Positions 22,785-34,399 of a DNA stretch of 64,000 bases are shown here, piece by piece (position 1 is the first letter of the stretch; every line of letters starts with the position of its first letter). A model generated the notes under the pieces. The model searched no databases, was not told the origin of the DNA, and worked only from the letters and a program-made list of their open reading frames with translations. Both the position numbers and the translations under genes were made by a program. The DNA is from Cephalotus follicularis (Eukaryota; Streptophyta; Magnoliopsida; Oxalidales; Cephalotaceae). Where the stretch lies: positions 175,802-239,801 of the forward strand of contig BDDD01001498.1 in assembly GCA_001972305.1 (NCBI GenBank). Reading direction: 5' to 3'.

Positions 22785-24657
22785 TGTTGGAACCCGGGAG
22801 GGGTTCCGATTGATTTTGGGTCTAGGATGCAAGTGTGTATAATTTTAATTTTTCAAAAACACCAAGACTGTAAGTCAAGGTTCACAATTACATCTTACTA
22901 CCAAAATCTATGCGCCTAGGATCTCCGTTTAATATTCAATCGAACAAATAAAACAGTCAAGCATACATCCACTTAACCGAAACCAATTCGGTAAACATTA
23001 AAAACATAAGATTAGGAACCATACCAACGTTGGCGGCTCCATCACTTTGCCGATACACGCTTGCCGAAGCAACTGCCAATTACCGGCTCCACTGTCGGTT
23101 TCCGGCCAGTCCACGAAAACTTCAACCAAGACACCAACGGACTCCAAAAAATCTGCTCAGCTCGTTTATGGAGGAGACGCGCCGGAAGCGCCCCGGAAGG
23201 CGGCGAACAGCGGCGGTGACTCACTGAGTTCAGACTCAGTGCAACTCGATCAACACGTCATTGACTGACGGTGACATATGTGAATAGCAACACCCCAACA
23301 AACACACTGGTGGCTGAGACTCGCCGTGACTCGGGCTGAAACGCCAAGTCACGGCACATAGTGAGTCCACTTGGCAGAGTCGACTCAGAACAACGCATCC
23401 GGCCACAAAATGAACGGAAAATGCCGGGAAAAGCCTAATCTAAGGTCAAGGTGGGTAGAGCCAAAGCTTGGCTCCACCTACGGTGACTGTCGGCGGCGGA
23501 AGAGGCGCCGACAGTGGGAGTCGCGTAAAGCGTTGGGCCAAACCAGAGAGAGATAGAAGAGAAAAACAAGAGAGAAAGAGAGAGAGGCTTACCGTGGATG
23601 AAATCCGACCTCTTTCCCCGGCCACCGACGTCACCGTGTCATCTTCTCCAGCCGGATCGCATGCCTGGTGCGAAACGCACGAGACCCGTGCGTTTTCTCT
23701 CACCATTTTTTGCTCCCCGCGTGAAAGTGGCGTGAGAAATTGGCAAAAACTAAACATAATGCCAATTTTGACTTAGTCAAAATCCCAAAATCTCTTTCTC
23801 TATTATATTAACATATAACATAAGTATCTCTCTAGTTTAAAGTATGTGCCCCACATATCGTATGTTAAACATACTTCCACTGTGGTTTCTCTTAATATAT
23901 CAATTTGACAATATGGTGGTAAATTTAAATAAATAAATAAACCACTAATGTCAAATTAATATATACTAGTTTAAAAACTAGATTTCCCGCCAAGTTAGCA
24001 TGTGTGTATCATGCATCACTTTTCCAATAATCAGGTGGGACCCGAAAGCCCTGTTAGAATCCGGTACGACTATAAATTTCCCAGAACATCCCAGTAGTTC
24101 TAGTACAACTATCCCAATAGTCCCCGACTATTAAAACAGCCCCGGTGTGAATCCCATCACCCCCCGGATCCGTAGAATTAACTACGTCTATAAGTCGACA
24201 TTTGGTTAAACCAGTACTTTATCCAATCAAAGGCATATGTGTTATGTATCCTATGTCATACTTGGCTCGGACTACGACCTAGGGTTCAGAATAATGTCAC
24301 CCCTAGGTAAAGTCGCGATAACTATAAATTTACGTACGCATTGAGACTATTTTCTTTAAGAAAGTGAACCTATGACTTGGAACGTGCCGTCAGAAGGGAG
24401 TAAGGATCTCATTCTCATAACCTCTCAGGCATGAGATCCAAGCCCTCGTACGACAGGGCACTATATGTGTACTCGGATGACATGGTGATCACCCGATCCA
24501 TTTAAGATGGTTTGGGATATACATATAGGGGGTTGCCATTGTTGATTGAATCCCCGCGGCTTAAAGAGATATCTCCAGTTAAGGAGTGCATCTCATACAT
24601 ACATATATATTTATGCAGAGCCACTTCATGGAATGCAGGGACACCCCTACTCTAACA
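22785..24657 (-). repeat. Copia G 5' LTR (1873 bp, internally deleted)
   Basis: Begins TGTTGGAACCCGGGAGG and ends CTCTAACA. It lacks about 520 bp and about 75 bp present in the 3' LTR, and carries a short insertion near 24072-24110. These changes arose after insertion or by recombination. Confidence 0.93.
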
Positions 24658-25129
24658 TGTACATCAGTCCTTTTACAACGGTTCACAGCCTTGGCTACTT
24701 ACTCAACAGAGCTTAGTACTCATCAAAGTCTTTCAATCCATTTCAAGTAATTTATAAGTATAAACACTTGAAAATATATAAATATTTACTCAATATATAT
24801 AACATTCCTTTTTCAATCCTTTTCAAGTAAATTCAATGTATCATAAAATACTTGAAAGCAATACATTTCAAAATGTAAAACCAGCCATTCGAGCCACATT
24901 CAAATACACGAAATACTCATTTTCGCATAACAATTTCTCAATTCCTTGAAACTGTTTTCACAATCCTTTTGGAAAACATTACATTTCCACATAATAATGA
25001 TTTTATTAAACCATTTACATACTTCCCAAAAAAGAGGAAACAATTTAGAAATCAGGTGATAACTCAATCAGCAATCCAACTCACAATTGTATGCAATGCA
25101 AACATATGCTCAAAATGTAACCGGCCTCT

Positions 25130-25390
25130 ATTCGCGTCAACATCTCATCCCTTCGGCGTAGACGCTCAAGGCATGGACCATTAAGCGTCAGCATTTATTC
25201 CCTTGGCGTCGACGCTTTGAGGTAGGAACCTCAGGCGTCAGCGCTACACGCGTCCATTCACACACAACGAATCATGGCGTCGATGTTTTCTTTAATTGTT
25301 GATCTTTACCGCAAAAACAGAACTCATTCTCCGTATAACGGTCCATAGCATCGACGCTACTTTCCTAAGCGTCGACGGTTAAGCGAACCA
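25130..25390. repeat. GCGTCGACG array, B1 LTR
   Basis: About ten degenerate copies of GCGTCGACG. Starts include 25134, 25156, 25185, 25206, 25235, 25250 and 25277, with spacings mostly near 21 or 28-29 bp. Variants show CpG decay (GCGTCAACA, GCGTAGACG). B2 carries the same array at 60070-60300. Confidence 0.75.
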
Positions 25391-26304
25391 AAGCATGGCT
25401 CCTTCAACACGTCTCAAGACAAAAAGAATTCAAAGCAAACAACACATGCAATCCGATCCACAATCATTGTAAAATACAATATGCATGGCAGGTTAACTAT
25501 TCCTAGTAACCCTAACAGAGTCACACAATTCACAATCCATGCATTTCATCAAATGAACACTCATGACAATTGAACTCAAAGTTGCAACCATATAACCCCC
25601 ACAATTACCCAAACCTCTGATTCCAAGTTAGGAATCGCAGTAGCAACAGCACAGTCAAGCCACAGGTTCAATTGCCGAACCTTTCCCAATAACCGTTGAA
25701 CTGAATCTGGTTCTTGTCGATTGATCAGTTCCTCACTGCCAAATCCAATTGCCACTCACACACTGCACATACAACATATTTCATTACGCTTAACACATAG
25801 AAACCAACAGAGCCGTCAATGAAGCTCCGGCCAAAATCCGACCGACTTACCCAGCTTGTGCAACACCCATAAACAGATTCCACATTGAACGATCTACACA
25901 GAATCACTCAAGACCCACCGTGACTCAACGTCGAACGCCTTGTCACCGGTGGAAGTGAGTTACAACTCACTGAGTCAACTCGCCAGACCTCAACAGGTCC
26001 GATCGCCACCCAAAAATGGCATATTACCAACAGATCAACACATCCCTGCCATAGACTCACTGAGAATCGGTGCCAAACACGCAGTCTCAGGCTGCAGCGA
26101 GTCAAGCTTGCTGTGTCGACTTAGTTGACACATCCCGGCCGATTCTGGCCAAGAAACACCTCAACGATGGTCAAAATGGATAGAGCGGGCCTTCCAGATG
26201 AAAACCCCCTCCATCCGCGACCCTATCTGCGTCAAAAAAAGCACGAAGGAGGTGCGCACAGTGGCAGGGAAGAAGAGAAGAAAGGAGAAAAAAGAAGAAG
26301 GGGG

Positions 26305-26325
26305 AAGAGGTTACCGTCGGTAGGC
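26305..26325 (-). promoter_or_regulatory. Splice-donor-like site, B1
   Basis: The minus strand reads CCGACG|GTAACCTC, then a CT run. The homologue in B2 is at 61226-61229. Confidence 0.4.
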
Positions 26326-26359
26326 GTGCCTGGGATGCTCGACGTCCTCTCCCGGTCAT

Positions 26360-26560
26360 GTGGCTGGCTCCTGCGTCGTCTCCGGTGCCCTCTCTCCCTT
26401 TCTCTCCCTGGTTCTCTCTCGCTGTCTCTCTCTCTCTCACGCGTCTCCTGCCTCTTTCTTTTTTCACGGGTGCGTGCGCCCATGTCTCTCTTTCTTCCTC
26501 CCTTTCTTTTCCTTTGTTTGCCTTTTCTCCTTTCTTTATTGGTATATACCAATAAAATAT
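26360..26560 (+). repeat. CT-rich low-complexity tract, B1
   Basis: CT and TTTC runs produce long open frames on both strands (for example 26125-26670). Composition alone explains them. Present also in B2 (61300-61460). Confidence 0.7.
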
Positions 26561-26799
26561 TAAGGCCTGTGTCCCATTTTTTTCCACGAATTACGATATT
26601 AATTATCCAAACGACAACCAGAATAATCGTAATAATAATGCAGACACTGGGCTTTACTGTCGCGCATTAAATTAGGCTTTTTTAGCCGTTTTTGGGCAAC
26701 ATAGTTACGACTTCAATACGAAATGCCTTGAACATTTCCTTATCATTCCTCTTTGTAGTGGCAGGTCTGGCGCACACGTTATGCTAACAGACCGCATGG

Positions 26800-26920
26800 C
26801 AGTCGACTGCCTTTCCACAAAAATTGACTGCTTCTGCCGAAAGTCCCGTCGGCTATTTCTCTTAACAGTCAGGAGGTTCTATTAAGGATTCAGTCGACTA
26901 TTTCTCCCTATAGTCGACTG
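26800..26920. repeat. CAGTCGACTG palindrome array, B1 LTR
   Basis: Six sites start at 26800, 26821, 26846, 26866, 26891 and 26911, spacing 21, 25, 20, 25, 20. Three match the 10-bp palindrome at nine or ten positions. B2 repeats exactly the same spacing at 61716, 61737, 61762, 61782, 61807 and 61827. Confidence 0.8.
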
Positions 26921-27078
26921 CTCCCCTATTTCTTCACACCACAACTTTCCTTAAAACTCTTCATTCAAGCCTTAACATTACATTGTGGAAAAATCCATAA
27001 TTCTCATTAACTTTATGCATAATTTACATCAGGAATTACAATATTACATTTGACAAAAATCCAGGGTGTTACACAGGT

Positions 27079-27370
27079 GAACGCTTGGAGCGTGTACACT
27101 GAACAAGACCCAATTGGGAAACGCTATTTGGATAGTCTCTATTCTTGTGTCAATAGTGAATCTTATATGTGGTGGTTGTGTATAGGTGTTGGACACTTAG
27201 CAAGTTCGTTGAGGTCTCGTCTGATCCTTAGACCTGAGCGACTGCTCTATATTGTATAGAGACTGGCTTACTTTGATCTCAACCCTACTCAGTCCTTTCG
27301 CGGGGTTGACAAACTTTTGGCATGTGAGCTTGATAGAATCTGTATGAATATAAACGAGTGCGCAATAGGG
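27079..27370. mobile_element. Family I LTR fragment, copy 2 (right part)
   Basis: Continues 13343-13737 after removal of solo LTR B1. It matches 61995-62440, but lacks about 130 bp that the other copy retains between two CTGCTCTATATTG-like points. No coding content. Confidence 0.55.
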
Positions 27371-27590
27371 TGTTAGAGTGAGTGTGACCCATCAAACCAC
27401 TAGGTGGCAAGTTGTACTTGTATTATGCTCTTTATATATACAATCTTATTCCTTTTATGTTACTTTGTGAAAATTACTTCTTAATACTGGCATACTGTAT
27501 GTGTTTCATCTTCTAATTGAAGCAATGTATTTATTTACTATAAACTACTTACATATATGGTGCCCTGTCACATCAAGGGTTGGATGGCGG
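27371..27590. mobile_element. Family I LTR fragment, copy 3
   Basis: Starts TGTTAGAGTGAGTGTGACCC and parallels 43747-43960 with gaps. It stops abruptly at 27590, where A-like LTR sequence begins. Confidence 0.5.
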
Positions 27591-28860
27591 GCACATAAAG
27601 CGCCCGTATGAAAGAAAGAAAGGAGGAGGGAGGCCTGAGGCGAGAGAGAGAGAGAGACCAGGCAGCGGGAGAGAGAGATCGATGTCGGCGAGCAAGCGAC
27701 CATCACCGGAGGAGATGGATTGGCACGGGTCGTTTACCACCGACCGGTAATCTCCCTTCCCCCTTCTTCTCTTTACTCTTTCTTTTCTCCCCATTTTCTT
27801 CACTGGAGTTTGTCGCCTGTCACTGCGATTTCGCCATCGATAACACCACGGGTGGAGTTGGTTTTCACCATGATGACCAACTACGCCCGTTTTGGTGACT
27901 GTTGAGGCGTATCTCGGCCGAAAATAGCCGACTGAGTCAACTCAATCCTTCTAGCTTGATGCCGCCTGACACGGCGTTTGGCGCCGAGTCACAGCGAGTT
28001 ACGGTCACCAGTGGGTTGATCGCAAGTTTTGAAGGCTGGATATGGTGCGATTGGAGCTAGACCAACTGGTCGGAGCTCTGGCGAAGTGAACCCGCGCCGA
28101 GTCTTGGCGAGTTACGGGTGTAGACACCTTAAGCCGACTGTTTTTTGACACTTTTGTGAAGTGACCAGAATTATGGATGTCCGGCGAGTCAACTCAATGA
28201 GTTGACTCACTACCGGCTGTGACTGTGCGATCCACGATGAGTCATGGCTACCAGTGCATAGATTGGCCAATTTGGAGCTTGTTTATAGTGTGGTCGGAGT
28301 TTCAATGTGTTGGCCGGAATATGGCTGGAACTCCGGTGATGACAATGTGTAATTGCTACCTTTGTGCAGGTCGTAACGAATGTGTGATGGTTATTGCAGT
28401 GATGCTAAAAGAGAAATAGAGCTCTGCTGACACAAGATGGAGCTGTGCTCGCAATGACGAGTGGAGCTTAGAGGAGGTGGCAGTTTGTGGATTCCACTGC
28501 AAGTCCTCCCGACTCGCAAGCTCAACTATTAAGAGGTAGGTATACATATGCTCCAACGGTATATGCCCAGATGACTATGGGCTTGATCCCCTTCGTATAC
28601 ACCGGTAAGGGATGTTAGTATACGAATGGTAGAACACTAGAGTATGGTTATGCTACTTTACTTGCATTCATGCATTTTGAATGGATTGTACGGTTTGATA
28701 TGCTATTCATTGATGATTGTGTGCTAAATGGATTGTTGCGGTTATGCATGATTGATTATATTGTATGAGACTAAATGAGATAACCCATTCATAACCCTCA
28801 TCTCTATCATGAAGATCATGAATGTTGGACCACATCATATCATATGGATATGGTATGCGT
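27591..28860 (+). mobile_element. Diverged A-family LTR relic
   Basis: GCGCCCGTATGAAAG, a GA-rich run, a GTAA donor-like site at 27747, a CT run, and GTTTTCACCATGATGAC then GACTGTTGAGGCGT follow the same order as 1120-1400 and 7350-7640 in element A. GGTCGTAACGAATG at 28367 matches 1877 and 8119. Only the first third of the LTR is present. Confidence 0.7.
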
Positions 28861-28914
28861 GGACCTACGATATGCACGGTGTGGTCAGTGTTATCTCGAC
28901 CCTATTCGTCTATT

Positions 28915-29775
28915 ACACTGCGGTAATTTACCGACGTTACCGATTTTATTCCAGACTTTTGGGTCCCACCTTGCGGAGAGATGTAAGGACACATGTCACC
29001 TTGTGGTTATGTGTGGACACATGTCACCATGTGGTGTTTTGTGTGTTAGGTGGCATAATGGGTTATAGGTGTCAACATATAATGGCGCTACTAAGCACCA
29101 TTGTTGACATGTGTCAATTAACACATATTAAAAGAAATTGGTAAGGAAAATTTGGATCATTCTTTTCTTCTTCTCTAGCCGGCTCTCTCTCCCTCTGGTC
29201 TTCTTGCACTCTTGGGCTAGGCGCCATTTGATAGAAAGAAAAGAGTGAGGAAGAAATTGAAAGCTTCTACCAATTTCCTACACCACCCTTTGATCATTAT
29301 AGGTGGAGTTTTACTTTTCCTTGAAGCTTGTCTCTTCCTACTTTGATCCTAGCTTAGGGTTAGAGAACTCTCCATGTAACAAGCTATATTGGAGGTCAAG
29401 AAATGATCTTGGACGACTTAAATGGCATGTGATTGAAGTTCCTAGGAGGTTTGCACTTAGAGGTGCCAAAACCCTAATTTGGCGCTAAAGTTTCAGGTTC
29501 AATAAGGAGGCTTATTGCTAGTGGGTTGGAGCTATTTTTGGTGGACTTTTGAGCTTGAGGATTCAAGCTTGAAGTCTTAGATTGGAATATTGAAGGAAGG
29601 AGGTTGAAGACTAGGTAAATAACCCTAACTTCCTTGTTGTGCAAGTCACAGTTTTGCAAGGCAAAATCGTGCCTTGTTTTGTTATATCTTGGCATGCTTG
29701 ATTTAGTTTGTTCAATTGGGTATTGATTAGACATCCTTGATGGTTTATGGTTGTTTATGGATTTAGATTATAGGG
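28915..29775 (+). repeat. Duplicated repeat segment upstream of D LTR (copy 1)
   Basis: Nearly identical to 62825-63645, apart from a short extra GGTTATGTGTGGACACATGT piece near 29000. It contains GGTAATTTACCGACgTTACC and lies directly before a D-family LTR in both copies. It resembles leader or LTR sequence of another gypsy element, but I cannot name the family. The small frames inside it (such as the one at 29303-29488) are shared by both copies only because the DNA is duplicated. Confidence 0.75.
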
Positions 29776-31254
29776 TGTGATGACCCATGTCCATTTTGGG
29801 CATTAGACTTTTGTTTTGGGCCTTGGAAAATTTTTCTATTCTTTGGTGAGGGGTTGGGCCTCATGAGGTTTGGGCCTTAGGTGATTGGGTTTGGTTTGGT
29901 TTTCCTTTTCTTGGGCTGTTTGGATTGTTTGGTTTTGCTGATGCCTTATGCGTTTTGGCGGGATGGTTAGAGTGTACATGTCGTGTTGCAGGGTGTGTAA
30001 GGGATTTGCAGTGTGCTATCTCGTCAGGCACACAACCCTCACGTCAAAGCAAAATATCAGGTAAAGAGCCGTTGTATCAATTTCTTTGTGCCAGAAGTGA
30101 GTAGTTGAGAGAAGTGTGTAAGTTCTCTGTGCTTTTCTCCCTTCCTTCTAAAGTTTTCCCTAGCGAAGGCGAGTTTTGCTTGAAGATCTTGGACCTTGAG
30201 TTCATCGAGGTGAGCTATTCTTTCTTCATCTTCTTTCCTCTACTCGTTTAGCAATGTGTGTGCTAAACCTCCCGCGGTGGAGTAAAAGATGGTAACGATG
30301 ATGATCGTGGTATATCCATAGTGGATTCTTGAGCAATGTGGATGGTCAGGGTGGCTATCGGAGGAGACGATCATGCATGTAGGCTTCATGCATGTTTCCC
30401 TCAATTTTTGCTACAGACTGTGCTAAGTTTGTGTTTGTTTGTTCTTGTAGTTGAGCATTGATCCTGAGCTATAGGAAGCAGTGCGGAGGAGTGTGGTTAA
30501 GTGGTGAGTCGGACATTCCTTTATTTTACCTTGAACAATTTAGAGTTTTAAGCTTATTTTGTGTCCTCTGAATGTTTCCTTTCCTGGTGTCTTATTTCTG
30601 GGAGTTATTCCTTCCTCTGGTTTTGATATATTTCAGTTGATATAGATTTCCGAGCTGGTGAGCTTGATGTTCTGGGATTTGTTTTTCCCTTGGTTTATCC
30701 TGTTTATATATATATATGTCATAACTCTTGTGATACCATGTGTTGTTGGATTCTGGGTATTGGGTACTGGAAATTGGTGATGACCGAGAAGGACATGGTG
30801 AGGGTGAGTAAGCATGGATTCCCCTCTCATAACTGCAGTGGCATTGTCTATGATGCTCTGTAAGTGTGACTGTGTCACACCTCGTTTTAAAGAGAAACGA
30901 CATTCAAGCAGTAAAGGCAATTAACACATAAATACAGCTCATGTAAAAACCGTAAAATTTAAACTTTAAACCAGGAAACAGTTGTGGAAGCATAAAATAA
31001 GAAATCCATAAGCTGTAAAACCCGTAGCGTGCATCCCATACTACACGCTACCCAACAAGTCCAACATTGTTAATCGCCCGAAAACGGAGCGTGATCCACA
31101 GTACAAGTTTAAAACCATCACAAGTTACAAATCCATAAAAACGGTACATCACAATCCTTTAACAACTTAGCTTATTACATAACGGAGAATAGTAAAACTA
31201 AGAACAACATAATACTCGCTCTTCGTCCATGCCAATCCAACAGGTCCCCAGCAT

Positions 31255-31300
31255 CAATCTGTAAAGTAGGGGGTTAGCCTTTGTCCTCACTCGGCTAAGT
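31255..31300 (-). promoter_or_regulatory. Branch-point / splice-acceptor-like module, E
   Basis: The minus strand reads ACTTAGCCGAGTGAGGACAA, then AGGCTAACCCCCTA and TTTACAG. It is nearly identical to B1. Confidence 0.5.
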
Positions 31301-31730
31301 CATAAAAGTAACTCGGGATCAACATGATGCATGTCATGATATGAATGCATGAATGATGAAGTGCAGTGGAGACCCCAGTTTATACATATATGAAAATATA
31401 TACGTATAACAGTACAGTAAAATATCAGTGGGGCATATATACATTTGTGAGATATATGTATGCAACAACAGTACAGTAGTAGCCCGGCCAGGGCTACATC
31501 ATCAAGCACAGTAATGTCCGAAAAGGACCAACAGGCAGTACAGGATGTCCGCATAGGACTACAACAGGCAGGATGTCCACATAGGACCACAACAGGCAGT
31601 ATGTGTAACGCCGCTAACTCCTGGCCCCACGCTACACTCCCACTCCAGCCCCTACATCAGGCAACCGAGCGAGGCAACAGTACAGGACAGTGAGTTACCC
31701 AGCCATACTCCTGGCCCCTAGGTCAACCCT

Positions 31731-31771
31731 CCACTAGTCGGCGCTGGCAGTCTCCGCCATGCAACTAGTGG
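31731..31771. repeat. Hairpin in solo LTR E
   Basis: CCACTAGT (31731-31738) pairs with ACTAGTGG (31764-31771). Inside, GGCG (31740-31743) pairs with CGCC (31755-31758). It occupies the place where B LTRs have their hairpin array. Confidence 0.6.
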
Positions 31772-32194
31772 CTCAAGCACAAACACATAGCAATTCACAG
31801 AGCAAAAGTGAATTCAAGCAGTAACAGTGCAGTAAACAGTAATGATCGTTTAGATCGACAACAGGCAGGTTATTTCCAAAATGTTTCCAAAAGTGACAAC
31901 ATTTGAAATATTGCATTTTCAGTAGAAAATACTTTTAAACAGTTTCAGTAGTGGAAATCGCTTTCCAAAGATGCTTGAAAATACGATATCAATATTCGTT
32001 TTGTACTCAAAATAGCAGTTTTAATTCACATATGCATTTCTAAAGTAACAACACATTAGAAATCATAATTCGAGTACAAACAGTACAAACAGGCAGTAAA
32101 ATAATGTATGTGCAATGCATACAAATGCTCAAATGCACCCTAACAGGAATCGGGATCGTTTCGTATCGTTAGATAAAGAAATCCCCAAACAGTA

Positions 32195-32530
32195 CCAAAG
32201 ACGTCGATGTCCATTAAAAAGGCGTCGATGTCTTTTCCTATAGGCGTCGATGTCCAAGTCCTTAGAGTCAGCGTGTTATGCTGCAGAAGGCGTCGATGTC
32301 CATTTCATACGCGTCGATGCTCAAGGTCTGGAACCTTAGAACGACAGCGTATTGATCACGGCGTCGACGCGTTAAGGTGGGAACCTTAGGTGTCGACGTG
32401 TGATACGTCCAAATCCAAACAGATGGCCTGAGGCGTCGATGTCTTTATATAGACGTCGATCCGTTTCACGTCAGTAACCAGGCAAAACCCAAAAGACGTC
32501 GATGTTCACCAAAGGCGTCGACGTTTATCG
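32195..32530. repeat. GCGTCGATG array, LTR E
   Basis: At least eleven GCGTCGA(T/C)G-like sites. The first six (32201, 32222, 32244, 32265, 32290, 32311) are spaced 21, 22, 21, 25 and 21 bp. A second smaller group lies at 33300-33450 (for example 33419 and 33439). Confidence 0.8.
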
Positions 32531-34350
32531 AGTAACATTCGTCTTCTTCCTTATGACTTAACAAACAGTAGGCATTCCAAACCATGTTCATGCATAATAA
32601 CAAGTAATCAAGGCAGGAAACCAACATGCAAATACTCACTACATATCTAGCATATCATGGCATCAATCCAGTGACAAAATCAATTCAATAAACATGCATT
32701 TCATACACCAAACCATAGACCATGCATGAATATCCATCTCAAGATTTCAGTTATGGCTTCCCCTACCTTTTGTTCCATGTTAGGAACTGGAAAGTCCACC
32801 TCTTTACGTTTCCAACCGGTCACAGCAGCCTCTAGGTCCTTCCCGTTGCTGCAAGTCACCAGCTCCAAGCTCCAAGCTCCAAGCTCCAACCAAGCTCAAC
32901 AATGGTGGAAATGTTTTCTCTCCTTAACTCACTGTTTTCTTACACAGGTGTCTCAGCTGAACCAGGGATGAAGGGAGAAGGCGTTTTATGCAGGTCGAAC
33001 ATCTCTCTTCCCTCTCTGGCCCATTGCATGCATCTCACAGTTCCACTTTCCCATTTTCTCTCTTTCCCAGTTCTGTCCCGTTTCTTTTGCAGGAGCAGAC
33101 GTTGAAGGTGGCACCACAGCCTGCATGCACACCCAAGTGTCATGCCCTTCCTCCCATTCTGACACCTGCATGCCTGGTACCAAACCAGCATGCGCAACAC
33201 ATATCGATCATGCACCCAAGGCGCCTGAGAAGGCCCTAAAAAGATTCCTCTTTGCACGTTGTTTGTCAGTAGAGTAACATGCCTGGCATTCGAAGTTAAC
33301 ACGCCGACATCTTTCCAAAGACGTCAATGTATTTCACCATTTTACACGAGGACGTTGATGACTTCGTATGCATCGATGTGCATGTGCATGCAGCTACGTG
33401 CGCCCTTTTGCCTCATGGACGTCGACGTGATTCCAAAGGCGTCGACGCATTTTTCCCCAGAACAGCGTTGTTTTAGTCTTTTAGCATTCCTTTAGCATAT
33501 AACTCTAAAATTCAACATTATAGGAATTTTGGGAAAACATCACCAAATTCGGAAACTCCATCATTTTATTAATTTCACAAGTGAAGTACAAGTACATTGT
33601 GAAATTACATTACATGAAAATCTCGGGCGTTACAGACTGCCCCCAGGTTCCTCTACCTGGATCTGCACATTTCTGTTATCTATGATGGAGTGTGAGTATG
33701 AGTGCAGTAAAGGATCTGCTCCTCTTCCCAACAGGCCTTGTCGGATGCTCCACTATGAGATTCCCGACGAATGATGGTTCGTGTTGTGATTCATCGACCT
33801 CTCAGTCGATGTTCTTATACCCGATTGTCGACGAGGGTGGTGCCTTTGCTGTGACTTGCTAGCCCCTCAGTCGATGTTCGTGATCTGCTTGTCTCTCAAG
33901 GGCTAGGTTTAACAGGTAGGGCACCTCCTGTAAGCTTATGATCTTCATCTCCAGTTCCGTTTGGTGGGCTGTGTGAGATTGTTGCCATGAAATCCGGCGA
34001 CAGCAGATGTATTAGATATGGCCGAGGAAATTTGGCCGAGGTGACTTGGGTAAGGTGACAGGTACCAGTATTCTTCTGATCAATTTTATCCCTGGAGTCC
34101 TTGATCCTCCTTATTGGGTCCTCGGGATATTTATTTTGGACACTTGGTTAATTTCTATCTCTCCTTTTTTTGTTCTTCATACTATTGATTTTATATACAT
34201 ATCTCACTATGTTTTATGCTCCAAGCAGCCTGTTGATTTTCTTGTTGAGTATCCTCGGGCGTTTGAGCCATGGTTATTGATGGCCCAGTTGGGTCATAGC
34301 CTTTGTTCTCGACATCTGGTGTTGTCTGGTGCCTAAGGAATGCTTTCTTT

Positions 34351-34399
34351 TCCCCTTTCACTAGTCTTTGGACTAACCCCCTCCTCGGTTGTTTTGCAG
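34351..34399 (+). promoter_or_regulatory. Branch-point / splice-acceptor-like module, D1
   Basis: CACTAGTCTTTGGACTAACC, then CCCTCC, a T-rich stretch and TTTTGCAG. It has the same layout as element A. Confidence 0.5.

Larger units (their letters stand above)
15234..24657 (-). mobile_element. Copia element G, complete but decayed
   Basis: A 9.4-kb Ty1/copia element on the minus strand inserted in B1. It has a perfect TSD, tgtac, at 15229-15233 and 24658-24662, and the uninterrupted site is seen at 59594 in B2. LTRs are 15234-17643 and 22785-24657. The primer site is at 22771-22783 and the purine tract at 17644. Domain order in the sense direction is a long noncoding leader, gag, zinc knuckle, protease, integrase, RT and RNase H. 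Integrase before RT defines copia. All domains are broken by stops and frameshifts. Confidence 0.95.
13738..27073 (-). mobile_element. Solo LTR B1 of a gypsy family, with copia G nested in it
   Basis: On the minus strand the LTR runs from TGTAACACCC at 27073 to GGGTGTGACA at 13738. The flanks are gaggt (13733-13737) and caggt (27074-27078), a 5-bp duplication with one mismatch, and the family I sequence continues across the site. With copia G (15234-24657) and its duplication removed, the LTR is about 3.9 kb. No primer site, purine tract or internal domain adjoins it, so it is a solo LTR. Sub-parts in sense order are a CAGTCGACTG array (26920-26800), CT tract and donor-like site (26314), a GCGTCGACG array (25390-25130), a hairpin array (15170-14490) and an acceptor-like module (14190-14150). 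Confidence 0.9.
30873..33634 (-). mobile_element. Solo LTR E (gypsy), inserted in D1
   Basis: Runs on the minus strand from TGTAACGCCC at 33634 to GGTGTGACA at 30873, 2762 bp. A perfect duplication, gactg, flanks it (30868-30872 and 33635-33639), and D1 sequence joins cleanly across the site. No internal region. Sense-order parts are a GTCGACG array (33440-33300), a second array (32530-32195), an ACTAGTGG hairpin (31771-31731) and an acceptor-like module (31300-31258). Confidence 0.93.

Noticed and set aside
26125-26670. 181-codon plus-strand open frame
   Set aside because: It is driven by CT/TTTC low complexity in the B LTR, with open frames on both strands at the same place, no domain, and a disrupted counterpart in B2.
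28809-29144. 111-codon frame as a host gene
   Set aside because: It spans a repeat junction near 28915, and most of it recurs at 62825-63020 with a different frame length.
29303-29488. 61-codon frame conserved in two copies (also 63184-63369)
   Set aside because: Conservation comes from segmental duplication of noncoding repeat DNA, and no domain is recognisable.
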